NCBI GenBank assembly: GCA_965224015.1
Contig: OZ245032.1
Location: forward strand, 2,914,001 to 2,978,000
Origin: CBDCVD01 sp965224015
GTDB taxonomy: Bacteria > Pseudomonadota > Alphaproteobacteria > Rhizobiales > CBDCVD01
Direction of reading: 5' to 3'
Length of the DNA stretch: 64,000 nucleotides
The number at the start of each line of letters is the position of its first letter. Position 1 is the first letter of the stretch. The notes below the pieces were generated by a model that ran no database searches, was not told where the DNA came from, and saw only the letters and a program-made list of their open reading frames with translations. The position numbers and the translations under genes were made by a program. Of the stretch, positions 40,913 through 48,783 are shown piece by piece.

Positions 40913-41881
40913 CTAGCTGTGTAACGTCAAGAGGTTGTCCCCATTTAATCCTAAAGCAGAGATAGGCGGTTTGGTCTTTATGGCGCTATGAGGTCGGTGC
41001 CAATTATACATATGGGTCCACTCTGGTAAATAGGCCTTACGCTGTTCTGATGTCTGGTACAAAGGCGCGTAAGCCCACTCATTAATCGCCGTCTTGATGA
41101 AGCGTTCCGCTTTGCCATTGGTTCTTGGGGTGTAGGGTTTGGTTCTGACATGCTTGATACCCAGTTCTTTACAGGCACTGGCGAAAGCCTTGGACTTGTA
41201 GCACGCGCCGTTGTCGGTCATAGCCCGCCGGATGGTGATCCCCAGCCTTTTATAATACGCAACAGCGCTTTGCAGAAAAGCCACCGCACTCTGCTTTTTT
41301 TCATCCGCGAAGATGTCCGTGCAGGCGATGCGTGAGTTATCATCGACACACACATGCAAGTATTCCCAGCCATAGCCGCCTTTGCCAGAGCGTGTGTTGG
41401 ATTGCCCGACGCGAGACCCAGTGACCCGGTGGCCAGGGCGGCCAAACCGTCCCAGTTTCTTGATATCGAGATGGATCATATCCCCTGGATGGTCATGCAC
41501 ATAGCGCCGTTCCGGCACCTTTGGTTCCAGGTCTTTAAGGCGCGAGAGCCTGGCCCGTTTCAAGACACGGCTGACGGTTGCCGCAGAAACATCAAGCTTT
41601 AGGGCGATATGTTGTCCGCACAGCCGCTGGCGGCGTAGGCTTATGATGGCCCTTGCCAGCGGCTGTGGGATGGCTCGTGGACTATGATGGGGGCGCGACG
41701 AACGATCTATCATGCCTGCTTGTCCGAACTGTTCATATCGCTTGACCCATTTGGTCACCGTTTTAGCGCAGACGCCATAGGCGCGGCTGGCTTGTGCTTT
41801 TGTCAAGCGCCCGTTTAAGACGTCGCGGGCCATTTCTACTCGACGTGAGGGTGCTAATCTGGCATTTTTGTGGATGTTCAT
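40913..41881 (-). CDS. IS481-family transposase
   Basis: A 322-residue rve-type transposase. The N-terminal HTH (LTKAQASRAYGVCAKTVTKW) and the RxKLDVSAATVSRVLKRARLS-like second HTH precede the DDE core: DMIHLDIKKLGRFGRPGHR, ILHV-type strand EYLHVCVDDNSRIACTDIFA, MTDNGACYKSKAF and PYTPRTNGKAERFIKTAINE (catalytic Glu). ATG 41881 is chosen over the longer frame to 41947, which would begin near the inverted repeat. The reading frame runs through the inverted repeat: its last codon (AGC) and stop (TAG, 40915-40913) lie in the target duplication, so the host CTAG provides the stop. Confidence 0.93.
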   Translation of the reverse strand: MNIHKNARLAPSRRVEMARDVLNGRLTKAQASRAYGVCAKTVTKWVKRYEQFGQAGMIDRSSRPHHSPRAIPQPLARAIISLRRQRLCGQHIALKLDVSAATVSRVLKRARLSRLKDLEPKVPERRYVHDHPGDMIHLDIKKLGRFGRPGHRVTGSRVGQSNTRSGKGGYGWEYLHVCVDDNSRIACTDIFADEKKQSAVAFLQSAVAYYKRLGITIRRAMTDNGACYKSKAFASACKELGIKHVRTKPYTPRTNGKAERFIKTAINEWAYAPLYQTSEQRKAYLPEWTHMYNWHRPHSAIKTKPPISALGLNGDNLLTLHS

Positions 41882-41964
41882 TCGGTCTCTCCATGGATGT
41901 TTGAAGTGTGATACCTCCAATCTCCATAGCAGGGATCGAATGGACAACCTATTGAAAGTTCACA
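40918..41964 (-). mobile_element. IS481-family element (intact)
   Basis: 1047 bp with imperfect inverted repeats (TGTGTAACGTC...AGGTTGTCC and TGTGAACTTTC...AGGTTGTCC, 18 of 23 matching). It is flanked by a 6-bp direct duplication TCTAGC at 40912-40917 and 41965-41970. Confidence 0.93.
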
Positions 41965-41982
41965 TCTAGCCATGGCCTTGGC

Positions 41983-42468
41983 TTAAAGCCAATCGTGCAA
42001 AACAGCAATAAATGGTCTGTCCGCAGGGGGGATATCCATCTGTCGCAGGGCTGACACTTTCACCCATTTCAGCAAGTTTCCCTCAACAGCGCGAACCCTG
42101 CCGCGCCATTGGCGGCAAACATAAAGCAGGAGTAATAACTGAATATCCGGGTAGCGATATTCAGAAAATGTGAGCGGCGCCACACAGGCCCTGGACACAT
42201 CGATGCCAAGCTCCTCGCGCAGCTCACGGATCAGGGCGTCTTCGGGGGCCTCCCCCGCCTCGACTTTACCGCCAGGAAACTCCCACAGGCCCCCGCGCGG
42301 CTTGTCCCGTGGGCGCTGTGCCATCAACACCCGACCATCAACGTCTATCAGCGCACAGGCGCTAACAATGACAAACGCACCCTGTTGTTGCAACTCAATC
42401 TTCCTCTCAAGAGCGTGTGCAAAAGCCGATACCGCCGGTATTATTGGGTCCCTTTCGAAGCTTTCCAT
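41983..42468 (-). CDS. mutT: MutT-like Nudix hydrolase
   Basis: A 161-residue protein. The Nudix box is complete: GGKVEAGEAPEDALIRELRE followed by ELGI. VSACALIDVDGRVLMAQRPR, KPRGGLWEFPGGK and the C-terminal LKWVKVSALRQMDIPPADRP then FIAVL match 8-oxo-dGTP diphosphatases, which cleanse the nucleotide pool of oxidised dGTP. The first 30 residues (to IELQQQGA) may be dispensable; a start nearer ATG-free QQQG is not available, so the first Met is kept. An IS481 copy lies 18 bp beyond its stop. Confidence 0.9.
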   Translation of the reverse strand: MESFERDPIIPAVSAFAHALERKIELQQQGAFVIVSACALIDVDGRVLMAQRPRDKPRGGLWEFPGGKVEAGEAPEDALIRELREELGIDVSRACVAPLTFSEYRYPDIQLLLLLYVCRQWRGRVRAVEGNLLKWVKVSALRQMDIPPADRPFIAVLHDWL

Positions 42469-42919
42469 CTACAGCGTATCCGATCCATTGCGTACATTGA
42501 AACCAAAAATATCCAATACCACAGCCGTCCTGGAGCACAACCGAGTTGCAACGCGCGCATAATGCATTTGGCACGCGCATAATGCATTTGGCAAAAGTGC
42601 GCCACGCCAACCGGCGCATTCGGCGCCGAGACTTGCGGCGGCGGATGCAACGTTAAATCACAAGACCTCGTGGTTTTATCGCGACGTTTCGTAGCAAACG
42701 CCATTGCGACCTTGTCTTGTGCGGTGCGATTGAGGTATTCTTTTTGCATGTCTATAAAGCCAATGCCGCTGATATAAGTCTGGAGGTGGGGGTCATGCTT
42801 AGGTGATGCTTAGGGCATGCTTATAGTGATCAGTTTTTGGGCACCACAGACATAGAACGGCGCCGGGACGGCGGTTTGACCAGGAACAAGAAAGGCAATT
42901 GCAATTTAACGAGTTGACC
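42469..42919. other. Intergenic space between mutT and cfa
   Basis: No gene seen. It contains a 20-bp tandem duplication (cgcgcataatgcatttggca, about 42556-42595) and a short fragment resembling the left end of MITE-B in reverse (42750-42772). The end holds the cfa ribosome-binding region (aagaaagg near 42888-42895). Confidence 0.6.
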
Positions 42920-44113
42920 ATGGCTTATGCGCGCTCAGGTTTTTTTGAACGTCGGGTCTTAAGGGCACTCACTTCGATACGTCGCGGTTCGCTGACCCTG
43001 GTTTATCCAGATGGGTGTGTACGCACATTTGGCACCCCGCAAAATGATCACCCCGATGCAACGATAGTCATTCATAGGCTGCGTATGTTTCGGGATTTCG
43101 TGCTAAGGGGCGAACTGGGCATGGCGAAGGGGTATTTGGACGGAATATGGAGTACCCCTGACCTGACGGCGGTGGTCACTCTTGGTGCCGTCAATGCCGA
43201 TCACTATATCGGCCAGCACACGGGCAACGGGATCGCCCATCTTGTTACCCGGATACAACATTTTTTCCGTGACAACAATCAGCGTGGCAGTCGTCACAAC
43301 ATACGCTACCACTATGACCTTGGTAACAGCTTCTATCGCCAGTGGCTCGATTCATCCATGACGTATTCCGCAGCCTTGTTTGATGCCGGTCAAAAACGCT
43401 CCTTGCACGAAGCGCAGATGGCTAAATACGACCGGATTATTGAATTGGCGGCGATCGCGCGCAATGAACAGGTGCTGGAGATCGGATGTGGCTGGGGGGG
43501 ATTCGCCAAGCGCGCGGCGCAACAGGGGGCGCGCGTGCATGGGATCACCCTTTCGCAAAAGCAACTGGCCTATTGTGTCCAAAGGCATCAGAGTCAAACC
43601 AGCAATGATCGACTCACCTTTAGCCTTTCAGACTATCGCGACGTAACAGGTCTTTACGATCGTATTGTGTCCATAGAGATGATTGAGGCCGTTGGCGCAA
43701 AATACTGGCCGGTCTATTTTGGGAAAATTTTCGATTGCCTGAAGCCCGGTGGTACCGCGGTTCTGCAAGCCATTATCATTAAAGGCGATCGCTTTGACGT
43801 TTATCGAAAATCCGTTGACTATATTCAGCGCTACATTTTTCCAGGGGGCATGCTACTGACGCGCTCAACCATTGAGCAACAGGCCGAAAAAGCAGGCCTG
43901 CATCTGGACATCAGCGAATTTTTTGGGGGTGACTATGCCCAGACGCTGAAACTGTGGAACGAGAATTTCCAAAAAGCCTGGCCGGCCATCAAGGGCCAGG
44001 GCTTTGATGAGCGGTTCAAGCGCATGTGGGAGTTTTATTTGTGTTACTGCCGTGCCGGTTTTGAAACAGGCAGTATTGATGTTGGCCACTTCCGCCTCAG
44101 CAAACCAGGCTAA
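42920..44113 (+). CDS. cfa: Cyclopropane-fatty-acyl-phospholipid synthase
   Basis: A 397-residue SAM-dependent enzyme that converts unsaturated phospholipid acyl chains to cyclopropane forms. RHNIRYHYDLGNSFYRQWLD and the preceding substrate-region, SMTYSAALFD, the SAM motif VLEIGCGWGGFAKRAAQ, GITLSQKQLAYC, IVSIEMIEAVGAKYWPVYF and the C-terminal MWEFYLCYCRAGFETGSIDV (active-site Cys region) are all present. The start is uncertain: ATG 42920 gives a family-like N-terminus; an in-frame TTG at 42899 has the better-spaced aaagg. Cyclopropanation is a common stress adaptation of membranes. Confidence 0.94.
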   Translation: MAYARSGFFERRVLRALTSIRRGSLTLVYPDGCVRTFGTPQNDHPDATIVIHRLRMFRDFVLRGELGMAKGYLDGIWSTPDLTAVVTLGAVNADHYIGQHTGNGIAHLVTRIQHFFRDNNQRGSRHNIRYHYDLGNSFYRQWLDSSMTYSAALFDAGQKRSLHEAQMAKYDRIIELAAIARNEQVLEIGCGWGGFAKRAAQQGARVHGITLSQKQLAYCVQRHQSQTSNDRLTFSLSDYRDVTGLYDRIVSIEMIEAVGAKYWPVYFGKIFDCLKPGGTAVLQAIIIKGDRFDVYRKSVDYIQRYIFPGGMLLTRSTIEQQAEKAGLHLDISEFFGGDYAQTLKLWNENFQKAWPAIKGQGFDERFKRMWEFYLCYCRAGFETGSIDVGHFRLSKPG

Positions 44114-44143
44114 CTGCTGTATTTGCTAGAGTATCCATTGTGA

Positions 44144-44300
44144 TCAAGCTGTTTTTTGGGTCCATTTTCTGTTGTCTCTGAGGAGAGCATTTGCCGTCAC
44201 GATGATTGATCTCATGATGGCCGTTATCGCAACCTTTTTTGGTTTTCCCAGTGCGGTAAGATGCTGATACCGTGCCTTGAACCGATGGTTGAACCGTTGA
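44144..44300 (-). pseudogene. IS110-family transposase C-terminal remnant
   Basis: The minus strand reads LQRFNHRFKARYQHLTALGK and then PKKVAITAIMRSIIVTANAL, LRDNRKW. This is the conserved end of IS110/IS1111 transposases (GKPxKVAxTAxMRKLxxxxNAMLRD). The catalytic regions are absent. Confidence 0.75.
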
Positions 44301-44311
44301 AGACCCCGTTT

Positions 44312-44510
44312 TATCGCAAAACTTTCTGGGCAAAACATTTGCCAATCCCGTGGGGCTCGCTGCGGGGTTTGACAAAAATGCCGAGATTGCTGGAAATTTA
44401 CTGCAATACGGATTTGGGTTTGTTGAAGTTGGCACGCTCACCCCACGGCCACAGGCGGGTAACCCAAAGCCACGGCTGTTTCGCTTGTCGGCGGACGGGG
44501 CCACCGACAT
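44312..44510 (+). pseudogene. pyrD: Dihydroorotate dehydrogenase fragment
   Basis: The plus strand reads FANPVGLAAGFDKNAEIAGN and then LLQYGFGFVEVGTLTPRPQA, GNPKPRLFRLSAD. This is the N-terminal FMN-binding region of class 2 DHODH. The preceding 60 or so residues are replaced by the IS110 remnant and the remaining two thirds, including the catalytic Ser/Cys and C-terminal FMN site, are gone. The remnant is inactive; whether an intact pyrD exists elsewhere cannot be told. Confidence 0.85.
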
Positions 44511-44671
44511 AATATTTGAAAACACCGGAGAACGCCGGGAAAAGCATGGATGTGGTTTGCCACCGATTTTTGCAGGACGGGTTAGGGATAATTATATATG
44601 ATATACACTTCAGATCAGGCCGGGTATGCTATTGAGACATGGCACGCTCTAGTCCCTTGACCCACCGCGGG

Positions 44672-44754
44672 AGCCGCCGGAGACAAGCAATGATCAGATA
44701 AATGGAAACGTCTATTGTCGACCTGGCCAGCCCACTCCCCCTCGCGGGCCACCT
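44672..44754. repeat. Repeat D copy 2
   Basis: About 83 bp (gccgccggagacaagcaatg, atcagataaat, gaaacgtctatt, cgacctggccagcc, ctccccctcgcgggccacc) matching 18551-18633. Here the long hairpin partner arm is missing. Confidence 0.8.
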
Positions 44755-44874
44755 ATGAAAGGGAGCCCTGGAGGGGGCCCAAGCCTTAGAAGTCGGGCCG
44801 TCGTGGCTTGCACCGTTTGCGAGGGGTCGGCGATTTGGGTACAAACAGGAGGTCTCGTACAGCATTCAGCATGA

Positions 44875-44950
<76 letters not shown>

Positions 44951-45042
44951 ATAAAATCAATCACTTAGAGCGCATGCAAAAAAGCGTGTAGACACTCTCT
45001 CGGGCCAATGTAGACAATTGTGCGCCTAATATCGCGTTCCAA

Positions 45043-45116
45043 GCCGCCTGCCTAAGTCGGCTCTTTTGGCACGGGCTTTTTGCCTTCAATCGAGAATATG
45101 ACGCAGCCATCGCCGC
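45043..45116 (-). repeat. 74-bp copy of prophage sequence inside the hisZ remnant
   Basis: It matches 47693-47766 over the same length with about seven mismatches and no gaps (shared: cctaagtcgg, gggctttttgccttcaatcg, agaatatgacgcagcc). In the prophage this is the 3' end of the gene at 47702-48001. It marks the point where hisZ similarity stops. Confidence 0.88.
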
Positions 45117-45497
45117 AACGCCGGCGGGAATATCCATGGCGTCCACGATCGCCGCAAACAGGGATTTGTCTCCAAGCCGGACCTGTCGATAGGGGGCATC
45201 AAGGCGCGCCAGTGCCGTGACGGCAAACGTCAAGGCTTGAACATCTGCATTGATCGGATCGGGCGTATCAATAAGTTCAATACCGGCCTGGGCGAACTCG
45301 CTGGTCCCGCCTGGGCGAAAGCGAAATACGGTCCCAAAATAGGCGTAGCGGCCCGCTGCCGAAGAGGCCTTTGCCAGATGCTCGCGGCACACGGGGATGG
45401 TGAACTTGGGACGCAAACACGTGTCTTGCCCCGTAGGGGTCGACGCGATCAGCAGGCGGGCGCGGACATCCTCGCCAAATCGAAAACGCCCTTATCC
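45117..45497 (-). pseudogene. hisZ: ATP phosphoribosyltransferase regulatory subunit, broken
   Basis: Minus-strand reading: GVFDLA (in the hisS frame), then after a frame change GEDVRARLLIASTPTGQDTC, LRPKFTIPVCREHL, GRYAYFGTVFRFRPGGTSEF, AQAGIELIDTPDPINADVQA and the LGDKSLFAAIVDAMDIPAG block. This is the class II synthetase-like core of HisZ, which activates HisG in histidine synthesis. The N-terminus is joined to hisS without its own start, one frameshift interrupts it near 45476, and similarity ends at the 74-bp prophage-derived segment, so the C-terminal half is lost. The open frame continues to 44961 with unrelated residues. Confidence 0.8.
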
Positions 45498-47005
45498 TTG
45501 CTTGCCGCGGTCGTGCTGTGGCGCGCCAGGATCGCGCGGGTCGCGCCGACGAGATCGCCTTCGGGCACGCTCACCTGCGCTGGGCGCGCCTCTCGCCAGG
45601 CCTTGTTGTCGGCGATCTTCTGCGCCATGCGCTTGCCCTCAATCAGGTCCTTGATCAATACCTCGCCGCGCCCGCGCTCGTCCGCACCCTGAATGATCGC
45701 CACAGGAGAGCCGCGCCGGTCCGCATATTTGAGTTGATTGCCGAACTTTTTCCAGTTGCCCTGATACATCTCGGCGCGAATGCCGGCGGCGCGCAGGTCT
45801 TGCGTAAAGCGCTGGTAGCGCCCCATCGCCTCCCCGTCCCCGTCCATCACCGTCACCAGCACCGGCGCGGTGGTGGTGTCCGCCTCAAGCTTGCCAAGGT
45901 TCTTCAAGGCAGCCATCAGGCGCGAGACGCCAATGGAAAAGCCGGTTGCAGGTACGCTTTGCCCTGTAAAGCGCATGACCAGATCGTCGTAGCGCCCACC
46001 TCCGCCCACGGACCCGAATTGCACCGTCTCCCCCTTTTCGTTGACCACGGGAAAAGTAAGCTCCGCCTCATAAACAGGGCCGGTGTAGTACTCCAGGCCG
46101 CGCACCACACAAGGGTCGATGCGAATGCGGTCTCTTTCATAACCACATGCGGTGACAATCTCCTCGATTTTGAAAAGCTCCCCCCAACCATCCGCATGCA
46201 ACTGGCTGGCGGGATACGTGTCCGGGTCTCCTTTTGAGGGTCTCAATTCAAGATCGGAAAGCAAGATCGCGATTACATCTGCGCCCAACCCCACCCCTTT
46301 GGTAAAGTCACCGCTGTCGTCCTTGCGGCCCTTGCCGAGCAGTTGCTCCACACCGTCAATACCAAGGCGGTCCAACTTATCGATAGCGCGTAGAACGCCT
46401 AAGCGCCTGCCAGCATTCTCCTCACCCCTTAAGCCAATGGCCTCCATCACCCCATCAAGCACCTTGCGGTTGTTGACCCGGATCACGTAGTCGCCACGGG
46501 CTATGCCAAGGGCCTCCATGGTGTCGGCCATCATCATGCACATTTCCGCATCCGCCTGCACCCCAGGGGCACCGACCGTGTCGGCATCAAATTGCAGGAA
46601 CTGGCGAAACCGCCCAGGCCCCGGCTTTTCGTTGCGAAACACGGGGCCGCACCGGTAGGTGCGAAACGGCAACGGGGTGTGTTGCAGGTTCTGGGCGACA
46701 TGGCGCGCAAGAGGCGCGGTCAAGTCATAGCGCAAGCTCAACCACTGCTCGTCATCATCGGTGAGGGAAAACACTCCGGCGTTGGGGCGCTCCTGATCGG
46801 GAAGGAACTTGCCCAGGGCGTCCGTATATTCAAACAGGGGGGTCTCAAGGGGGTCGAACCCGTAGCGCTCAAACACCTCGCGGATGGCGGCAAGCATGGC
46901 ATCCCCAGCGCGGATTTCACCGGCGGTACGATCCACAAATCCGCGTGGCAGTCGGGCTTTTGGCCTTGCGGGCCTTGCCGGCCTGGTTTTTTTGTGTTTT
47001 GCCAT
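45449..47005 (-). CDS. hisS: Histidyl-tRNA synthetase
   Basis: About 518 residues, alphaproteobacterial HisS type. Class II motif 1 region RGFVDRTAGEIRAGDAMLAA, motif 2 (RCGPVFRNEKPGPGRFRQFL), the HisA motif GLEYYTGPVYEAE and motif 3 (PATGFSIGVSRLMAALKNL) are present; the C-terminal anticodon-binding domain begins near APVLVTVMDGDGEAMGRYQR. ATG 47005 (MAKHKKTRPARP) is preferred to 47038. The last roughly 20 residues (after ILARHS) are not HisS-like but read into hisZ sequence (DKGVFDLA), so the original stop was probably lost in a small deletion. An essential enzyme, expected to remain functional with this short tail. Confidence 0.95.
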   Translation of the reverse strand: MAKHKKTRPARPARPKARLPRGFVDRTAGEIRAGDAMLAAIREVFERYGFDPLETPLFEYTDALGKFLPDQERPNAGVFSLTDDDEQWLSLRYDLTAPLARHVAQNLQHTPLPFRTYRCGPVFRNEKPGPGRFRQFLQFDADTVGAPGVQADAEMCMMMADTMEALGIARGDYVIRVNNRKVLDGVMEAIGLRGEENAGRRLGVLRAIDKLDRLGIDGVEQLLGKGRKDDSGDFTKGVGLGADVIAILLSDLELRPSKGDPDTYPASQLHADGWGELFKIEEIVTACGYERDRIRIDPCVVRGLEYYTGPVYEAELTFPVVNEKGETVQFGSVGGGGRYDDLVMRFTGQSVPATGFSIGVSRLMAALKNLGKLEADTTTAPVLVTVMDGDGEAMGRYQRFTQDLRAAGIRAEMYQGNWKKFGNQLKYADRRGSPVAIIQGADERGRGEVLIKDLIEGKRMAQKIADNKAWREARPAQVSVPEGDLVGATRAILARHSTTAASKDKGVFDLARMSAPAC

Positions 47006-47138
47006 GGTCTCTCGGGCTGTTGGCGGCATGCGCGGCAATGCGCGTCGGCGCCTGTCATAGCGCCTCTTGCGGCCCAGGGCAACAGGCTCTCAATGGACAG
47101 GGAGCGGCGAAGATTGAACCCGCTGCGGTCGTGCGCGT

Positions 47139-47558
47139 CTATTCCAAAATTTTGTCGGCCAGGGGGGTTCCGCCAAAGCATAGCGTTTGTAAGTACAGAA
47201 ACCGCACCGCGCGCTCAAGATCGGTCATTGACGCAGCGTCTCTGGCTTTGAGATGGTCAAATTCGCGGCGCGATGGGACCTGGAACTTCAAGCAGTCGAT
47301 AAGTTGCGGATAATGGCGTTGCAAAATTCGGAAAAAATTGATCACTTCGCCTGATAAGTCGTTAATTATCTCGGTTCGCGAGACTTTGTCGCGTCGGAAA
47401 AACACGCCGCCCAAGCCGCAAAAGGGTTCCACATATGCGCGGTGCGGTATTCGATTGATTTTCTCGACAATGGCCTTAGCGGTTATCCGCTTACCTCCTT
47501 GGTAGGGGGCGGGGGGCTTGGCGTAGTCTGCTCGTGCTTTTTTAGTTTTCGCCTTCAT
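47139..47558 (-). pseudogene. Phage D12-class DNA adenine methylase, C-terminally truncated
   Basis: 139 residues. KPPAPYQGGKRITAKAIVEK, HRAYVEPFCGLGGVFFRRDK (SAM-binding FxGxG), the IINDLSGEVINFFRILQRHY segment and SRREFDHLKARD...LTDLERAVRFLYLQTLCFGG follow phage Dam-type methylases. After CFGG the similarity stops, nine unrelated residues follow (TPLADKILE), and the catalytic DPPY motif is missing. The break coincides with the start of the hisS upstream region, so it marks the left end of the prophage as now present. Confidence 0.85.
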
Positions 47559-47670
47559 TTTTGTTTAACCACATACAGCGCACCATAGAGCCGCTCGCTA
47601 AGGCGGGCCGGGTGCGACAGTTATGCTTATTGGCTGTTGAAGCGGGGTTCCTATCCGGGTTCCGCTTGTT

Positions 47671-47692
47671 CCGGAGTGCCCAATCACTCCGG
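47671..47692 (-). terminator. Hairpin after the first prophage gene
   Basis: ccggagt / actccgg stem with an 8-base loop just beyond the stop of the gene at 47702. There is no clear T-run, so termination is only possible. Confidence 0.4.
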
Positions 47693-47701
47693 GCCGCCCG
47701 C

Positions 47702-48001
47702 CTAAGTCGGTTCTTTTGGCGCGGGCTTTTTGCCTTCAATCGAGAAGATGACGCAGCCAGCGCCGCTCACGTGGCGCATATAAACGGTCGCGCTTTTGGT
47801 TTCCTCATTCTGCGCCATGACGAGCGCAATCGGGCTGCCGTCGTCGCCTGTAATCGCCGCGACGGTCTCTTCGCCGCGCGCTTCCAAAGCCGCCGCGATG
47901 GTGCCAGGGGGTTGCACCACGCACGTCGTGTGCGCATCGGCGCGCTGCAGGAGCGCCAGTGCGATCAGCGCTGCGATGAGAATAGTCCATAGAATTTTCA
48001 T
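47702..48001 (-). CDS. Small exported prophage protein of unknown function
   Basis: 99 residues with an N-terminal membrane/signal segment (MKILWTILIAALIALALLQR) and a mature part of about 75 residues containing two Cys (HTTCVVQPPG and GAGCVIFSIE). I do not recognise a family. It follows the lysis cassette with a 9-bp gap from the coiled-coil membrane protein gene, so it is probably co-transcribed with it. Its 3' end is the segment duplicated in the hisZ remnant. Confidence 0.6.
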   Translation of the reverse strand: MKILWTILIAALIALALLQRADAHTTCVVQPPGTIAAALEARGEETVAAITGDDGSPIALVMAQNEETKSATVYMRHVSGAGCVIFSIEGKKPAPKEPT

Positions 48002-48010
48002 GAGGTTCTC

Positions 48011-48268
48011 CTATTTTGTAAAAAAAACAGGCAGGAATTTTGCGCTTAAAGCGCCTAGCGTGGCCGCGATCCCGCCAAACACCACAATGGTGCGCCACGC
48101 GCCCTTAGTCTTGCTGAGGGCAACAAGCAGTTCTTCCTGGCGCTGCTCGATCTTGTCGAGACGCCGATTAACAGAATCGCGGATAGCCACTTGCGTTTCT
48201 TTCAGCGCTCGCACATCGGCTTCCAGTTGTCCAAGAGCGCGCTGCGTGCCGTTACCTTCAACCATCAT
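48011..48268 (-). CDS. Small coiled-coil tail-anchored prophage protein
   Basis: About 85 residues: a coiled coil (LGQLEADVRALKETQVAIRD, SVNRRLDKIEQRQEELLVAL) followed by a C-terminal membrane segment (TIVVFGGIAATLGALSAKFL) and a short basic end. The layout resembles haemolysin XhlA-type holin-associated proteins of phage lysis modules. The ATG at 48268 overlaps the stop of the Rz1-like gene (TAATG) and has ggagg upstream. Confidence 0.6.
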   Translation of the reverse strand: MMVEGNGTQRALGQLEADVRALKETQVAIRDSVNRRLDKIEQRQEELLVALSKTKGAWRTIVVFGGIAATLGALSAKFLPVFFTK

Positions 48269-48516
48269 TACCTCCGTTCCCAACAACCTTGGTGAGCGCC
48301 GTATTGGTTGTGGCTATCGATCTGGCGGGTGAGGGTGCCGGATATCGCATCCACGTCCGCGACAGTAGGGCGTATCTTCTGCCACCCAGCACAATTAAGA
48401 GCCGCCGTTTTCGGTAGCGTCCCCGCGCAACCGCTCGCGAACAGCGTCAAGAGCATCACTGTCAACGCTCTCGTCAATGGCCTGCCTGGCCTGATAGCCC
48501 TGGATTGTGCGTTCAT
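48268..48516 (-). CDS. Rz1-like outer-membrane spanin lipoprotein
   Basis: 82 residues. A basic N-terminus and signal peptide end in a lipobox (LFASGC), so the mature protein would be a lipoprotein starting CAGTLPK. CAGWQKIRPTVADVDAISGT then LTRQIDSHNQYG resembles the GWxxI...D...S...hNxxG pattern of Rz1-like proteins. Its first 122 bp overlap the 3' part of the Rz-like gene in another frame, the classical spanin arrangement. With the inner-membrane partner it would disrupt the outer membrane in the last step of lysis. Confidence 0.75.
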   Translation of the reverse strand: MNAQSRAIRPGRPLTRALTVMLLTLFASGCAGTLPKTAALNCAGWQKIRPTVADVDAISGTLTRQIDSHNQYGAHQGCWERR

Positions 48517-48655
48517 GGATTTTCACCTGTAGTTTTTGTGCCCCGCGCCGCTCAATGGCTTTCACAGCCCCATACGCGGCCAACAATAGAGCCACCACCA
48601 AAGTGGCCCAGATGATCGGTTTTCGCCCGCCGATGGCGGCGAGGATTGTGAGCAT
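48395..48655 (-). CDS. Rz-like inner-membrane spanin
   Basis: 86 residues: N-terminal membrane anchor (PIIWATLVVALLLAAYGAVK) followed by a charged, helical periplasmic part (LQVKIHERTIQGYQARQAID, then ESVDSDALDAVRERLRGD). It overlaps the Rz1-like gene in a different frame. gggaga precedes the ATG. Sequence conservation of Rz is low, so the call relies on architecture and the overlap. Confidence 0.7.
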   Translation of the reverse strand: MLTILAAIGGRKPIIWATLVVALLLAAYGAVKAIERRGAQKLQVKIHERTIQGYQARQAIDESVDSDALDAVRERLRGDATENGGS

Positions 48656-48783
48656 ATGGTGTCTCCCAGTCGATATTGGATAACTGTGTATGTGGTGGCG
48701 ACAGCCCCCATGGTGGTGATGAATGCGGTGAACAGTAGGATTCGCTGCAACCGCTTGAGCACCCTACGTTCCGCTTTCGCCAT
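48562..48783 (-). CDS. Small membrane protein of the lysis cassette, holin candidate
   Basis: 73 residues with one clear membrane segment (ILLFTAFITTMGAVATTYTV) after a basic N-terminus (MAKAERRVLKRLQR). It overlaps the end of the endolysin gene by 20 bp and extends 94 bp beyond the Rz-like start on the other side. The C-terminal third overlaps the Rz gene and has unusual Trp-rich composition (GPLWWWLYCWP). Position suggests a holin or antiholin; there is no family match I can state. Confidence 0.5.
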   Translation of the reverse strand: MAKAERRVLKRLQRILLFTAFITTMGAVATTYTVIQYRLGDTICSQSSPPSAGENRSSGPLWWWLYCWPRMGL

